Notes under the pieces: generated by a model
What the model saw: the letters and a program-made list of their open reading frames with translations, nothing else
Told to the model about the DNA's origin: nothing
The model's database searches: none
NCBI GenBank assembly: GCA_905207905.1
Contig: CAJLNC010000005.1
Location: forward strand, 1 to 55,766
Direction of reading: 5' to 3'
Source: an uncultured Lachnospiraceae bacterium
Lineage (GTDB): Bacteria; Bacillota_A; Clostridia; Lachnospirales; Lachnospiraceae
Length of the DNA stretch: 55,766 bases
Translations under genes and position numbers: made by a program
Part shown: piece by piece, positions 16,663 through 26,072 of the stretch
Layout of the letters: each line of letters starts with the position of its first letter
Position numbering within the stretch: the first letter of the stretch is position 1

Positions 16663-18555
16663 ATGAATATATTGACAGCGGAGCAGATAACAAAATCATA
16701 TACAGAGCGGATACTTTTACAGCAGGTGTCTTTTTCTCTTCAGGAAGGAGAGAAAGTGGGAATCATCGGCATCAACGGCACCGGAAAGTCTACGTTGTTA
16801 AAGATTCTGGCAGGTCTTGAAGAACCGGATACGGGCAGCGTGGTACTGGCAAATCATGTGCTGATACGCTACTTGCCTCAAAATCCGGTGTTTGAGCCGG
16901 GAACCCCGGCGCTGCAGTGCGTGATGGAAGGCCGTGCTTCCCACCAGGAAGCCTGGGACGTGGAGGGAGAGGCCAAGGCTATGCTCACCAGGTTTGGAAT
17001 CCTTGATTTTACGCAGCCAGTGGAACAGCTGTCCGGAGGTCAGCGGAAGCGGCTGGCGCTGGCGGCCGCGCTGCTTTCCGGGGCGGACATCCTGATCTTG
17101 GACGAACCTACCAACCATCTGGACAATGAGATGGCGGACTGGCTGGAGCAGTATTTAAAATCTTTCCGCGGAACTTTGGTGATGGTAACCCATGACCGAT
17201 ACTTTCTGGACAGCGTCACGAACCGAATTGTGGAGATCGACAAGGGAAGTGTGTACAGTTATCAGACCAACTATTCCGGTTTTCTGGAACTGAAGGCAGA
17301 GCGGGAGGAGATGGCCCAGGCCACAGAGCGAAAGCGTCAGTCCATTCTTCGTGTGGAGCTAGAGTGGATGCGGCGGGGGGCCAGAGCCAGATCTACCAAG
17401 CAGAAGGCTCACATTCAGAGATACGAGGCGCTTCGGGATCAGAAAGGGCCGGAGACCGATTCAAAAGTGGAATTATCTTCCATCTCTACCCGCATGGGAA
17501 GGAGTACCATTGAGCTTTCCCATCTGACCAAAGGCTATGGAGACCGGAAACTGTTTGAAGATTTTTCTTATATCTTTCTAAAGCAGGATCGAGTGGGCTT
17601 TATCGGGCCAAATGGCTGTGGAAAGACCACGCTGATGAAGATGATCGCCGGGATCCTGCCGCCGGATCAGGGACAGATCGAAATCGGACAGACAGTAAAG
17701 ATCGGCTATTATACCCAGGAGATTCAGGAGCAGAAGGAGGGCGAGCGTCCGGCCGAAGGGCTTTCCTCCATGGATCCGAATATGCGGGTGATCGACTATA
17801 TCAAGGAGACCGCAGAATATGTGCCTACCGAGGAGGGGCTGGTGTCTGCCTCCAAGATGCTGGAGCGGTTTTTGTTCCCTTCTCATCAGCAGTACAGCCC
17901 TATTGGAAAGCTTTCCGGAGGGGAAAAGCGGCGGCTGAATCTGCTTCGGGTTTTGATGGAAGCACCCAATGTGCTGATTTTAGACGAGCCAACAAATGAT
18001 CTGGATATTGCCACCATGACCCTTTTGGAAGATTATCTGGATCGGTTTGATGGGATTGTAATTGCAGTATCCCATGACCGATATTTTCTGGACCGGGTGG
18101 TGCGCAGGATTTTTGCTTTCGAGGACGGAAAGATCCGTCAGTATGAGGGCGGTTACACCGATTATGCAGCCAGAAAGCAGTGGGAAGAAGAGACTGCGGC
18201 ACAGATGGGAACTCCTGCAGGGACAAGAGAGAATCCACCTTTGCCTGTACAGGAAGCCAAGGGTGAGAGGGGATCTGCCAAGAAGCCTCGGCTGAAGCCG
18301 AAAAAACTGAGATTCACCTGGCAGCAGCAGAAGGATTATGATACCATAGAAGAACAGATTGCACAGCAGGAGCAGGAGATCGAGGCGCTGGAGCGGGCTA
18401 TGAATGAAGCAGCCAGTGATTTTGTGGAACTGGCAAAGCTGTCGGAGAAAAAAGAGGCAGCGGAGAAAAAGCTGGAAGAGACCATGGAGTACTGGATGGA
18501 ACTGGAAGAGCTGGCAAAAAAGATCCGGGAGCAGAATGACGGGGAGGAAGTGTAG
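16663..18555 (+). CDS. ABC-F family ATPase (Uup-like)
   Basis: A soluble tandem ATPase of 630 residues with no membrane domain. ABC-F proteins act on the ribosome (translation factors or antibiotic protection). The first cassette has GINGTGKST, LSGGQRKR and LDEPTNHLD; the second has GPNGCGKT, LSGGEKRR and LDEPTNDLD, so both sites look catalytic. The linker between cassettes includes a basic segment (RRGARARSTKQKAH), and a C-terminal coiled coil (about residues 555-625, rich in E, K and A) follows a basic, Pro-rich stretch, as in Uup. Nothing identifies it as a resistance protein; a housekeeping Uup-type role is more likely. Confidence 0.9.
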   Translation: MNILTAEQITKSYTERILLQQVSFSLQEGEKVGIIGINGTGKSTLLKILAGLEEPDTGSVVLANHVLIRYLPQNPVFEPGTPALQCVMEGRASHQEAWDVEGEAKAMLTRFGILDFTQPVEQLSGGQRKRLALAAALLSGADILILDEPTNHLDNEMADWLEQYLKSFRGTLVMVTHDRYFLDSVTNRIVEIDKGSVYSYQTNYSGFLELKAEREEMAQATERKRQSILRVELEWMRRGARARSTKQKAHIQRYEALRDQKGPETDSKVELSSISTRMGRSTIELSHLTKGYGDRKLFEDFSYIFLKQDRVGFIGPNGCGKTTLMKMIAGILPPDQGQIEIGQTVKIGYYTQEIQEQKEGERPAEGLSSMDPNMRVIDYIKETAEYVPTEEGLVSASKMLERFLFPSHQQYSPIGKLSGGEKRRLNLLRVLMEAPNVLILDEPTNDLDIATMTLLEDYLDRFDGIVIAVSHDRYFLDRVVRRIFAFEDGKIRQYEGGYTDYAARKQWEEETAAQMGTPAGTRENPPLPVQEAKGERGSAKKPRLKPKKLRFTWQQQKDYDTIEEQIAQQEQEIEALERAMNEAASDFVELAKLSEKKEAAEKKLEETMEYWMELEELAKKIREQNDGEEV

Positions 18556-18637
18556 TGCAGAAGAGGGACGGAGATGTAGAAGAGTTAGACGGGATTGTTT
18601 TGCAGTACAGGATTCGCAGAGATAAGGAGGCATAAAT

Positions 18638-19489
18638 ATGGGAGAACTTCTCCTGGACGGAGTGATAGATACCATAAAGATCATTCCCTTTCTGTTTTTA
18701 ACGTATCTGCTCATGGAGTACCTTGAGCATAAAACCAGTGAAAAGACCAAAAAGATAATTCGAAGGGCTGGAAAAATGGGCCCCTTGTTTGGAGGGATCC
18801 TGGGAGTGATTCCTCAGTGCGGATTTTCAGCTGCCGCTGCCAGTTTCTTTTCCGGCAGGGTGATTACTGTGGGAACGCTGATTGCTGTATTTTTATCTAC
18901 TTCCGATGAGATGCTGCCAATCCTGATTTCCAGCCAGGCGGACATTTCCGTGATTCTTTGGATCCTGGCTGTAAAGGCAATGTATGGAGTTTTGGCGGGA
19001 TTTCTGATAGATTTTTTGTTTCGGGGATTTAACCGGAGAAAGATCGGCGAAAATATTCATGAACTGTGCGTCGATGAGCACTGCGGGTGCGAGGAGAGCA
19101 TCTGGAAGTCCGCTCTGCATCATACCGGGAGCATCGCTTTGTTTCTCTTCTGCGTCACCCTGGTACTGAATCTGATCATTGAGTTTACAGGGATGGAGAC
19201 CTTGGGAGGGCTGATTTTTAATCAGCCGGTGTTAGGGCCGTTGCTGTCCGGCATGATCGGTTTGATTCCCAACTGTGCAGCTTCTGTGGTGATCACCACT
19301 CTTTATATGGAAGGCGCTATGAGCGCAGGAGCTATGATGGCCGGTTTGCTGGTGGGAGCCGGGGTTGGGCTGCTGGTGCTGTTTCGCACTAACAAGAGCT
19401 TAAAAGAAAATATGCAGATCACAGGCATTCTTTATCTGTTTGGAGTGCTGGGAGGCATTCTGGCAGATGGGCTGGGACTGCTTTTGTGA
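18638..19489 (+). CDS. Putative manganese/heavy-metal exporter (ArsP_2-type, 10 TM)
   Basis: A 283-residue integral membrane protein of the family named putative manganese transporter or 10TM heavy-metal exporter. The two halves contain similar motifs: GVIPQCGFSAAAASFFSGR near residue 55 and GLIPNCAASVVITTLYMEG near residue 210, each a Pro-Cys/Asn-Cys membrane motif, separated by a cytoplasmic loop with CVDEHCGCEES that may bind metal. AAGGAGG precedes ATG 18638. Transport direction and ion are inferred from the family name only. Its stop abuts the hslO leader region. Confidence 0.78.
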   Translation: MGELLLDGVIDTIKIIPFLFLTYLLMEYLEHKTSEKTKKIIRRAGKMGPLFGGILGVIPQCGFSAAAASFFSGRVITVGTLIAVFLSTSDEMLPILISSQADISVILWILAVKAMYGVLAGFLIDFLFRGFNRRKIGENIHELCVDEHCGCEESIWKSALHHTGSIALFLFCVTLVLNLIIEFTGMETLGGLIFNQPVLGPLLSGMIGLIPNCAASVVITTLYMEGAMSAGAMMAGLLVGAGVGLLVLFRTNKSLKENMQITGILYLFGVLGGILADGLGLLL

Positions 19490-19517
19490 TATGAGTGAAG
19501 AAAATAATGAGGTGAGG

Positions 19518-20402
19518 ATGAAGATGGATTATTTGATCAGGGCCACAGCCGGAGACAGTTATATCCGGGCTTTTGGGGCCACAACAAGACAGATGGTGGA
19601 GACGGCCAGAGCGGCCCACAATTTAAGTCCAGTGGCCACAGCCGCTTTGGGCCGGCTTCTTACCGGGGGCGTGATGATGGGAGCCATGATGAAGGGGGAG
19701 AAGGATCTTCTCACTTTACAGATTAAGGGAAAAGGGCCTTTGGGCGGAGTGACGGTGACTGCGGATTCCAAGGGACATGCCAAGGGGTATGTGAATCATC
19801 CGGCAGTGCTTCTCCCTGCCAACGCTCAGGGAAAACTGGATGTGGGGGGAGCCGTGGGTTCCGGAATGCTTCAGGTAATCAAGGATCTTGGGATGAAAGA
19901 ACCCTATGTGGGAAGCTGTGAGCTTCAGACCGGAGAGATCGGGGACGATCTTACCTATTATTTTGCAGTTTCAGAACAGATTCCGTCTTCCGTAGGTCTG
20001 GGAGTTTTGATGAACCGGGACAATACGGTGCGCCAGGCAGGGGGATTTCTTATCCAGCTGATGCCCTTTACTCCGGATGAGATGGTGGATCAACTGGAAA
20101 AGAAGCTTTCCAGCGTTACCTCTGTCACAGCTATGCTGGATCAGGGGATGACCCCGGAGGAGATCCTGCAGGAGCTTTTGGGAGAGTTTGGTCTGGAGAT
20201 CAATGAAAAAACAGAGGTGTCCTATCGGTGTGACTGTTCCAGAGAACGGATTTCCAAGGCGTTGATCAGTCTTGGGAAAAAAGAGCTGAAGGAGATGATC
20301 CGGGATGGGAAACCCATTGAGGTTAATTGCCATTTCTGTGGAAAAAGCTATGAATTTCCGGTGGAAGAATTAAAAATTTTGTTAGAGCGGGCGGCAAGGT
20401 AA
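19518..20402 (+). CDS. hslO: Hsp33 redox-regulated chaperone (HslO)
   Basis: Hsp33 is a cytoplasmic holdase switched on by oxidation of a zinc-bound cysteine cluster. The N-terminal domain starts MDYLIRATAGDSYIRAF and includes ALGRLLTGGVMMGAMMKG and the SSEQ-like VSEQIPSSVGLGVL segment. The zinc site is intact: CDC near residue 240 and CHFC near residue 273. Longer in-frame starts at 19440 and 19491 exist, but GAGG at 19509-19512 favours ATG 19518 (or 19524, which would match the MDYL start of other family members). The 294-residue length is normal. Confidence 0.94.
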   Translation: MKMDYLIRATAGDSYIRAFGATTRQMVETARAAHNLSPVATAALGRLLTGGVMMGAMMKGEKDLLTLQIKGKGPLGGVTVTADSKGHAKGYVNHPAVLLPANAQGKLDVGGAVGSGMLQVIKDLGMKEPYVGSCELQTGEIGDDLTYYFAVSEQIPSSVGLGVLMNRDNTVRQAGGFLIQLMPFTPDEMVDQLEKKLSSVTSVTAMLDQGMTPEEILQELLGEFGLEINEKTEVSYRCDCSRERISKALISLGKKELKEMIRDGKPIEVNCHFCGKSYEFPVEELKILLERAAR

Positions 20403-20440
20403 GAACGCGCAGTCAGAGCCAGAGCCAGGCAAAAAGGAAG

Positions 20441-20543
20441 GCAGATCCGGTGAGGCAGGCCGTCAGGACCAGGAGAAAGCAGATCCGGTGAGGCAGGCCG
20501 TCAGGACCAGGAGAAGGCAGATCCGGTGAGGCAGGCCGCCAGG
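20441..20543 (+). repeat. 38-bp direct tandem repeat, about 2.7 copies
   Basis: Units begin GCAGATCCGGTGAGGCAGGC at 20441, 20479 and 20517, giving an exact 38-bp period; the third copy is partial and diverged at its end. The period is not a multiple of three and no gene crosses it. It fills most of the 197-nt gap between hslO and nadE. Adjacent copies without unique spacers exclude a CRISPR array. Confidence 0.9.
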
Positions 20544-20599
20544 CGAAAGGAAAAGCAGGGATGGGGCGGCCAAAAGCCGGATCAGTGCAGGAGGAGAAT

Positions 20600-22522
20600 A
20601 TGAGAGACGGATTTATAAAGGTGGCAGCATTGACACCAAAGATCAGGGTGGCAGATTGTATTTATAACAGAGAAATGATATGCAGCCAGATTCAGGAGGC
20701 GTATGAAACGGGGGCCAGGCTTCTGGTGTTTCCAGAGCTTTGTATTACCGGATATACCTGTCAGGATCTGTTCTGGCAGGAACAGCTTTTAAAGGAGGCT
20801 AAGAAAGCTCTTTTGGAGATTGTTTCCTTCACAAGAGGAAAGCAGGCGCTGATCTTCGTGGGTGTGCCCTGGGAACTGGACGGAAAACTCTACAATACGG
20901 CTGCGGCCATCAGTAACGGGAGACTGCTGGGGCTGGTGCCCAAGCGTCATCTGCCCAATTACAATGAATTTTATGAGGCACGCTATTTTTATCCGGGCCG
21001 GGAGGAAGCGTTTCCCATTGAGGTGGAGGGAGAGCAGGTGATTTTCGGAATGAATCAGCTCTTCACCTGTCCGGAACTGGAAGGGCTTACCGTGGCGGCA
21101 GAGATCTGTGAGGATCTGTGGGTGCCTGCGCCTCCCAGCACCTACCATGCTATGGCAGGCGCCAATGTGATCGCCAACCTCTCTGCCAGCAATGAGATTA
21201 CAGGGAAATGCGGATACCGCACGTCTCTGATCGCTGCCCAGTCAGCCAGACTGGTGTGCGGGTATATTTATGCCAGCGCAGGTGAGGGAGAATCCTCACA
21301 GGATCTGGTGTTCGGAGGGCACAGGATGATCATGGAGAACGGCACCTGTCTGGCTTCTTCGCCCCGGTTTTCCACAGGTATCCTTTACAGTGAGCTGGAT
21401 GTGGGAAGACTGAGAGGGGAGCGCAGGCGGATCAGTACCTATGACAGTCTGCGGCCCGGCCTGGGAGAGGAAGGATATTGTGTTACAGAGTTTCATGTAA
21501 AGGAAGAAAAGACCAAACTGACCCGCTATTTTGATCCCAGACCTTTTGTGCCTTCCGACAGGGAAGATCGGGCCAATCGGTGTGAGGAGATTCTTACGAT
21601 TCAGGCCATGGGATTGAAAAAGCGGCTGGAACATACCGGCTGTAGTCATCTTGTGGTGGGAATTTCGGGAGGATTAGATTCCACTCTTGCCCTTCTTGTG
21701 ATGGTAAAGGCCTTTGATCTTCTGGAATTTTCCAGAAAGGATATCACTGCAGTGACAATGCCCTGCTTTGGCACCACCAGCCGCACCTACCGCAATGCCT
21801 GCACTATGACAGAGGCCCTTGGCTGTACCTTGCGGGAGGTAAATATCAGGGAGGCAGTGAGTCAGCACTTTAAGGATATTGGGCACGATCCCAAGATTCA
21901 GGATGTGACCTTTGAAAACAGTCAGGCCCGGGAGCGTACCCAGGTGCTTATGGATATTGCAAACCAGGTAAACGGCCTGGTGATCGGCACCGGAGATATG
22001 TCGGAACTGGCGTTAGGCTGGGCCACCTACAATGGGGATCATATGTCTATGTATGGGGTCAACTGCTCGGTGCCCAAGACACTGGTGCGTCATCTGGTGC
22101 ATTATTATGCAGAAAACTGTCAGGATGAAAAACTTCGCGCCGTCCTTCTGGATGTGCTGGACACGCCGGTGAGCCCGGAGCTGCTGCCTCCGAAAGATGG
22201 GGAGATTGCTCAGGTGACGGAGGATCTGGTAGGACCCTACGAGCTTCACGATTTCTTTTTGTATTATGTGATGCGTTTTGGATATTCTCCTTTGAAAATA
22301 TACAGAATTGCAAAGTTGGCATTTGCAAAAATGTATAAAGAAGAAGTGATACTGAAATGGCTGAAAACTTTTTATTGGAGATTTTTTGCCCAGCAGTTTA
22401 AGCGTTCCTGCGTGCCGGATGGGCCCAAGGTGGGAACCGTAGCTCTTTCTCCAAGAGGAGACCTTCGGATGCCCAGTGATGCCTGTGTTCGCATCTGGCG
22501 GAAAGAGCTGGAGGAGCTGTGA
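20600..22522 (+). CDS. nadE: Glutamine-dependent NAD(+) synthase
   Basis: NadE makes NAD from deamido-NAD, ATP and glutamine. This is the long two-domain form (640 residues): an N-terminal nitrilase-like glutaminase with the Glu-Lys-Cys triad (FPELCITGY, PKRHLPNYNEFYEARYF, EICEDLW) and a C-terminal ATP-pyrophosphatase domain with GISGGLDST and GTGDMSELALGWATYNGDHMS-type nucleotide contacts. ATG 20600 is chosen because AGGAGG at 20589-20594 sits 5 nt upstream; an in-frame ATG at 20561 lies in the tail of the repeat region and lacks a site. Cytoplasmic, essential in most bacteria. Confidence 0.95.
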   Translation: MRDGFIKVAALTPKIRVADCIYNREMICSQIQEAYETGARLLVFPELCITGYTCQDLFWQEQLLKEAKKALLEIVSFTRGKQALIFVGVPWELDGKLYNTAAAISNGRLLGLVPKRHLPNYNEFYEARYFYPGREEAFPIEVEGEQVIFGMNQLFTCPELEGLTVAAEICEDLWVPAPPSTYHAMAGANVIANLSASNEITGKCGYRTSLIAAQSARLVCGYIYASAGEGESSQDLVFGGHRMIMENGTCLASSPRFSTGILYSELDVGRLRGERRRISTYDSLRPGLGEEGYCVTEFHVKEEKTKLTRYFDPRPFVPSDREDRANRCEEILTIQAMGLKKRLEHTGCSHLVVGISGGLDSTLALLVMVKAFDLLEFSRKDITAVTMPCFGTTSRTYRNACTMTEALGCTLREVNIREAVSQHFKDIGHDPKIQDVTFENSQARERTQVLMDIANQVNGLVIGTGDMSELALGWATYNGDHMSMYGVNCSVPKTLVRHLVHYYAENCQDEKLRAVLLDVLDTPVSPELLPPKDGEIAQVTEDLVGPYELHDFFLYYVMRFGYSPLKIYRIAKLAFAKMYKEEVILKWLKTFYWRFFAQQFKRSCVPDGPKVGTVALSPRGDLRMPSDACVRIWRKELEEL

Positions 22523-22536
22523 TCAAAAAACAGGGA

Positions 22537-22565
22537 TTGCAAAAACCGGAAGAATGGGATATAAT
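22537..22565 (+). promoter_or_regulatory. Sigma-A promoter upstream of the SEC-C gene
   Basis: TTGCAA (22537-22542), 17-nt spacer, TATAAT (22560-22565). Near-consensus with ideal spacing, in the gap after nadE and about 100 nt before the chosen start. Confidence 0.7.
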
Positions 22566-22666
22566 TTTTAGGAAATTGGGTTTTTAAATAAGTGGTTAAA
22601 GGCCTGAAACGAAAAGATGCATTTCTAAAAAATGCGAAAATAAGAGAGACGAAGGATGGTATAGAG

Positions 22667-23170
22667 ATGGCTTTATTACAGGAATGGAGAGAGGTTGCAT
22701 ACTCTCAGAGTGCAGATAAAAAAGCATTGCAGCAGTTTTGGTCTGAATATTTTCTCACCGAAAAAGGAATCTATGAGCAGCTGCTGACGAATCCGGAGGA
22801 AGTGGTTTCCGGTACGGTGAAGGAGCTGGCGGAAAAGTACGGAATTTCGGTACAGACCATGACCGGTTTTTTGGATGGAATCAACGACAGCTTAAAAGTA
22901 CAGAATCCCATTGAGGAGATGACAGAGGATACAGTGGTAAATTTGGGCTTTGACAAAGAGCTGCTGTACAAGAATATGGTGGACGCCAAAGCGGACTGGC
23001 TCTATGAGTTGCCCATGTGGGATGAGATCTTTGATGCAGATAAGAAAAAAGAGCTGTATCGGGAAGCAAAGAAGATGAATACCATTGTGAAGGCCAAGAA
23101 GGTGGGAAGAAACGATCCCTGTCCCTGCGGAAGCGGTAAGAAATACAAATTCTGCTGCGGAAGAAACTAA
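22667..23170 (+). CDS. SEC-C metal-binding-motif protein of unknown function
   Basis: A 167-residue cytoplasmic protein. Its C-terminus is a SEC-C motif ([19 protein letters not shown]), the zinc-binding tail also found on SecA and on many unrelated proteins. The N-terminal about 140 residues are mostly helical, with WREVAYSQ near the start; I do not recognise a catalytic motif. ATG 22667 is preferred over the longer in-frame start at 22592 because the extra residues ([11 protein letters not shown]) look non-coding and no ribosome site precedes them. It has its own promoter upstream and a long hairpin terminator downstream. Confidence 0.8.
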   Translation: MALLQEWREVAYSQSADKKALQQFWSEYFLTEKGIYEQLLTNPEEVVSGTVKELAEKYGISVQTMTGFLDGINDSLKVQNPIEEMTEDTVVNLGFDKELLYKNMVDAKADWLYELPMWDEIFDADKKKELYREAKKMNTIVKAKKVGRNDPCPCGSGKKYKFCCGRN

Positions 23171-23214
23171 AAGTTTCCAAAGGCGGGAAGGGAACTTTTG
23201 CATGGATGAAAGGG

Positions 23215-23336
23215 GGATGTTGCAAAATACCTCCGGCGGTACCCTTTCGGTGTGCTTTTCTCCGAAAAATAACAGCTTTTCGGAGAAAAGCACACTGAAA
23301 CTCCACCGGAATTCGTATTTTGCAACATCCTTTTTT
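23215..23336 (+). repeat. Type II palindromic intergenic element, copy 1 (also acts as terminator)
   Basis: GGATGTTGCAAAATAC pairs perfectly with GTATTTTGCAACATCC and is followed by a T run. An inner palindrome (CGGTGTGCTTTTCTCCG with its complement) extends the hairpin to about 115 nt. It ends the SEC-C transcript. Parts of it recur near 39.3 kb. Confidence 0.85.
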
Positions 23337-23466
23337 ATTACATAGGAAATGAAATTTCCTATGTAATAAAAAGTCTCCCGCAGGATGCGCATTGCGGCGG
23401 ACCGGGAAAATGTCACAAGTGACCGCCGTAGGCGGAGAAGTCTGCTCGCGGACTTCTTTTTTAATT
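23331..23466 (+). repeat. Type I structured intergenic element, copy A
   Basis: Starts inside the T-tract of the preceding terminator with a near-perfect hairpin (TTATTACATAGGAAAT and its complement), then a GC-rich core: CGCAGGA, a GCGGCGG/CGCCGT helix enclosing GTCACAAGTGAC, and a final hairpin GAAGTCTGC/GCGGACTTC followed by T residues. It ends a few nt before the AGGAG of the next gene. Four related copies lie elsewhere in the window. Confidence 0.85.
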
Positions 23467-23481
23467 ATTAGGAGAATACAT

Positions 23482-24237
23482 ATGAGAACTGCAGCAGGAA
23501 TCTTAGCCGGAACCGGGTTGATATGTCTTGTTTACTATGGAGTGATTATTTTTTATGTGGGTCTTGCCACAGATTTTGCCTGGATCTGGCTGGCAGGAGG
23601 GAGTGTTCTGGAAGGGATGGCTTTGGGGCTGTCTTTTCTGCAACGTCACGGAAAGGCAGTTCCTGGCTGGATCTGGCTGGGGGGAGGGGTGATCTTTGGG
23701 GCAGGACTTTTGCTGGTTTTGTATTTGGGCATTCTTGTGGTGTCCGGCATGAACAGCAAAGGGAGCAAAGATCTGGACTATGTGGTGGTTCTTGGCGCCC
23801 ACGTCCAGGGGGAGACTCCTTCAAAAGCGCTGAGAAAGCGGCTGGAAGCGGCTTTGGATTATGGAAAAAAGAATCCGGATGCCATTTTGGTACTTACAGG
23901 GGGCCAGGGATCCGGAGAGGATATTACGGAGGCAGAGTGTATGCGGCGGTGGCTTACCAAACGGGGGATTCCGGAGGAACGTCTGGTGTTGGAGGATAGT
24001 TCCACCAGCACCAGAGAAAACCTGCTGTTTGCCAAAGCGCTTACCGGGTGTCATCAGAAGAGAACGGGGATTCTTTCCAATGATTTCCACATTTACCGGG
24101 CATTGCAGCTGGCCCGGCATCTGGGCTATGAGCAGGCGGAAGGCATTGCTGCTTCCTCGGACTTGATTTTGCAGCCTCATTCGGTGGTTCGGGAGATCTT
24201 TGCCCTGGTAAAAGAAAAGATAACAGGAAATATCTGA
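23482..24237 (+). CDS. YdcF/ElyC-family DUF218 membrane protein
   Basis: A 251-residue membrane protein. Three or four N-terminal membrane segments (about residues 1-90) precede a DUF218 domain with DYVVVLGAHVQGETPSKALRKR, LTGGQGSGEDITEAE, STSTRENL and SNDFHIYRA, all typical of YdcF/SanA/ElyC proteins linked to envelope processes; the chemical activity is unknown. ATG 23482 has AGGAG at 23470-23474; a longer frame from 23392 would run through the structured repeat and is rejected. Probable own transcript or readthrough from the upstream gene through two hairpins. Confidence 0.85.
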   Translation: MRTAAGILAGTGLICLVYYGVIIFYVGLATDFAWIWLAGGSVLEGMALGLSFLQRHGKAVPGWIWLGGGVIFGAGLLLVLYLGILVVSGMNSKGSKDLDYVVVLGAHVQGETPSKALRKRLEAALDYGKKNPDAILVLTGGQGSGEDITEAECMRRWLTKRGIPEERLVLEDSSTSTRENLLFAKALTGCHQKRTGILSNDFHIYRALQLARHLGYEQAEGIAASSDLILQPHSVVREIFALVKEKITGNI

Positions 24238-24337
24238 GAAATCAGCAATGTAATGATGCTAAGAACTGACATGGAACAGGTGCAAAAGTCAGGAAAGGTA
24301 AGAAGCCTTTCGGATATCGGAAGAAAAATTGTGCAAA

Positions 24338-24377
24338 AAATAACCCCCCACCGGGCTTGCGGCGGGGGATTTTTCCA
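24338..24377. terminator. Bidirectional-looking intrinsic terminator
   Basis: CCCCC/GGGGG plus CCG/CGG helix around a GGCTTG loop, preceded by AAAAAATAA and followed by ATTTTT, so it can work on either strand. It separates the YdcF gene from the ABC importer operon. Confidence 0.7.
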
Positions 24378-24458
24378 TTTATACTGGAGAGCATCGGTGA
24401 GAATGTGAAACAGAAAACGATACGGATGCTACTTATGATCCATGAAAGGAGAACCTAT

Positions 24459-26072
24459 ATGAGACAGAGAAAATGGATGGCACTGCTGTGTGCCGGGATG
24501 ATGGCAGTCTCCACCCTGGGAATGACCATGACAGCTGCGGCGGAGGATGCGGGAAAAAAAACAGAGGAGCAGAAGCGTGAAGTGGTGGTTACTATGCCGC
24601 CCTCTTCAGAACCAGCCTCCGGATTCGATCCTGCTTACGGCTGGGGAGCCGGCGAGCATGTACATGAGCCTCTGATCCAGAGTACTCTGGTGCGCACGAA
24701 CGCAGAGCTGGAGATTGAAAATGATCTGGCCACAGAGTACGAATGCAGTGAGGATGGACTTACCTGGACGGTGAAGATCCGGGACGATGTGACTTTTACA
24801 GACGGAGAGCCCCTGACAGCACAGGATGTGGCGTTTACTTACAATAATTGCCGGGACAACAGTTCTGTGAATGATTTTACCATGTTAAAAGAGGCAGTGG
24901 CAGTGGATGAGACTACGGTGGAATTTCACATGAATGAGCCTTATTCCATCTGGCCTTACACCATGGCGATCGTGGGAATCGTGCCGGAGCATGCCTATGA
25001 CGAAACTTATGGCTTAAATCCCATTGGTTCGGGGCGGTATATCATGAAGCAGTGGGACAGAGGGCAGCAGGTAATCTTTGAGGCCAATCCGGATTATTAT
25101 GGGGAAGCGCCCAAGATCCAGAAGCTGACGGTTCTGTTTATGGAGGAGGATGCAGCCCTGGCCGCAGCGCTTTCCGGTACTGCAGATGTGGCTCACACAG
25201 CAGCAGCTTACAGTGATATGGCGGTAGAGGGTTATAGTCTGATGCAGGTGGAGACGGTAGATAATCGTGGTTTTAATCTTCCGGCCACAGAAGCTGCCAC
25301 AGATGAGGAAACCGGCATTGTTTACGGAAATAATCTTACCGCAGATGTGCGGGTGCGCCGGGCCATCAACTTGGCTATTGACCGGGAAGAGATGATTAAC
25401 AATGTGTTAAATGGATACGGAACCATTGCCTACAGTGTGTGTGATAAGATGCCCTGGTACAGTGAAGATGCAGTATCCTCCTATGATTTGGATACGGCAA
25501 AAGCTTTGATGGAGGAAGCAGGCTGGGTGGAAGGCGATGACGGCATCCGCACAAAGGACGGAGAAAAGGCAGAGCTGACCTTCCTGTTTTCCAATGGAGA
25601 TTCCGTTCGTCAGGCGCTGGCAGAGGATGTGGCCAATCAGTTAAGAGCGCTGGGAATTGATTGTTCAACAGAGGGAGTGGGCTGGGATACTGCTTATGAC
25701 AGAGCACAGTCGGAACCGCTTATCTGGGGCTGGGGCGCTCATACTCCCATGGAGCTTTACAATATTTATCATTCCTCTCAGGATACGGGGCTGGCTCAGT
25801 ATTCCCCCTATGCCAATGAGACGGTAGATGGCTACATGGATCAGGCCCTTAAGAGCAGTGATCTGGAGGAGTCCTATGAGCTTTGGAAAAAGGCTCAGTG
25901 GGATGGGGAGACAGGAATTACCCAGGAAGGAGACATTCCCTGGATCTGGCTTTGCAATGTGGATCATCTGTATTTCGTGAGAGACGGCCTGAAGGTGGCG
26001 GAACAGAAACTGCATCCTCACGGACATGGCTGGTCCATCGTAAATAATGTGGATGAATGGGAATGGGAGTAA
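24459..26072 (+). CDS. ABC importer substrate-binding protein, family 5 (nickel/peptide type)
   Basis: Extracytoplasmic solute-binding protein of the DppA/NikA family, 537 residues. The N-terminus (MRQRKWMALLCAGMM...TAAA) is a signal peptide with an Ala-x-Ala-type cleavage site near residue 27, but no good lipobox, which is unusual for a Gram-positive binding protein. Family hallmarks are LTWTVKIRDDVTFTDGEPLTAQDV and VRRAINLAIDREEM. The C-terminus has HPHGHGW, a His cluster that could contact a metal. Substrate cannot be decided: nickel, a metal chelate or a peptide are all possible. ATG 24459 has AAGGAG 7 nt upstream; a longer frame to 24357 overlaps the terminator. Its stop overlaps the next gene by 16 nt. 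Confidence 0.88.
   Translation: MRQRKWMALLCAGMMAVSTLGMTMTAAAEDAGKKTEEQKREVVVTMPPSSEPASGFDPAYGWGAGEHVHEPLIQSTLVRTNAELEIENDLATEYECSEDGLTWTVKIRDDVTFTDGEPLTAQDVAFTYNNCRDNSSVNDFTMLKEAVAVDETTVEFHMNEPYSIWPYTMAIVGIVPEHAYDETYGLNPIGSGRYIMKQWDRGQQVIFEANPDYYGEAPKIQKLTVLFMEEDAALAAALSGTADVAHTAAAYSDMAVEGYSLMQVETVDNRGFNLPATEAATDEETGIVYGNNLTADVRVRRAINLAIDREEMINNVLNGYGTIAYSVCDKMPWYSEDAVSSYDLDTAKALMEEAGWVEGDDGIRTKDGEKAELTFLFSNGDSVRQALAEDVANQLRALGIDCSTEGVGWDTAYDRAQSEPLIWGWGAHTPMELYNIYHSSQDTGLAQYSPYANETVDGYMDQALKSSDLEESYELWKKAQWDGETGITQEGDIPWIWLCNVDHLYFVRDGLKVAEQKLHPHGHGWSIVNNVDEWEWE

Noticed and set aside
16663..18555. Antibiotic-resistance ABC-F protein
   Set aside because: The C-terminal coiled coil and general pattern fit a housekeeping Uup-like protein; no resistance-type linker was recognised.
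20441..20543. Possible CRISPR array
   Set aside because: Repeat units are directly adjacent with no unique spacers and no cas genes are nearby.
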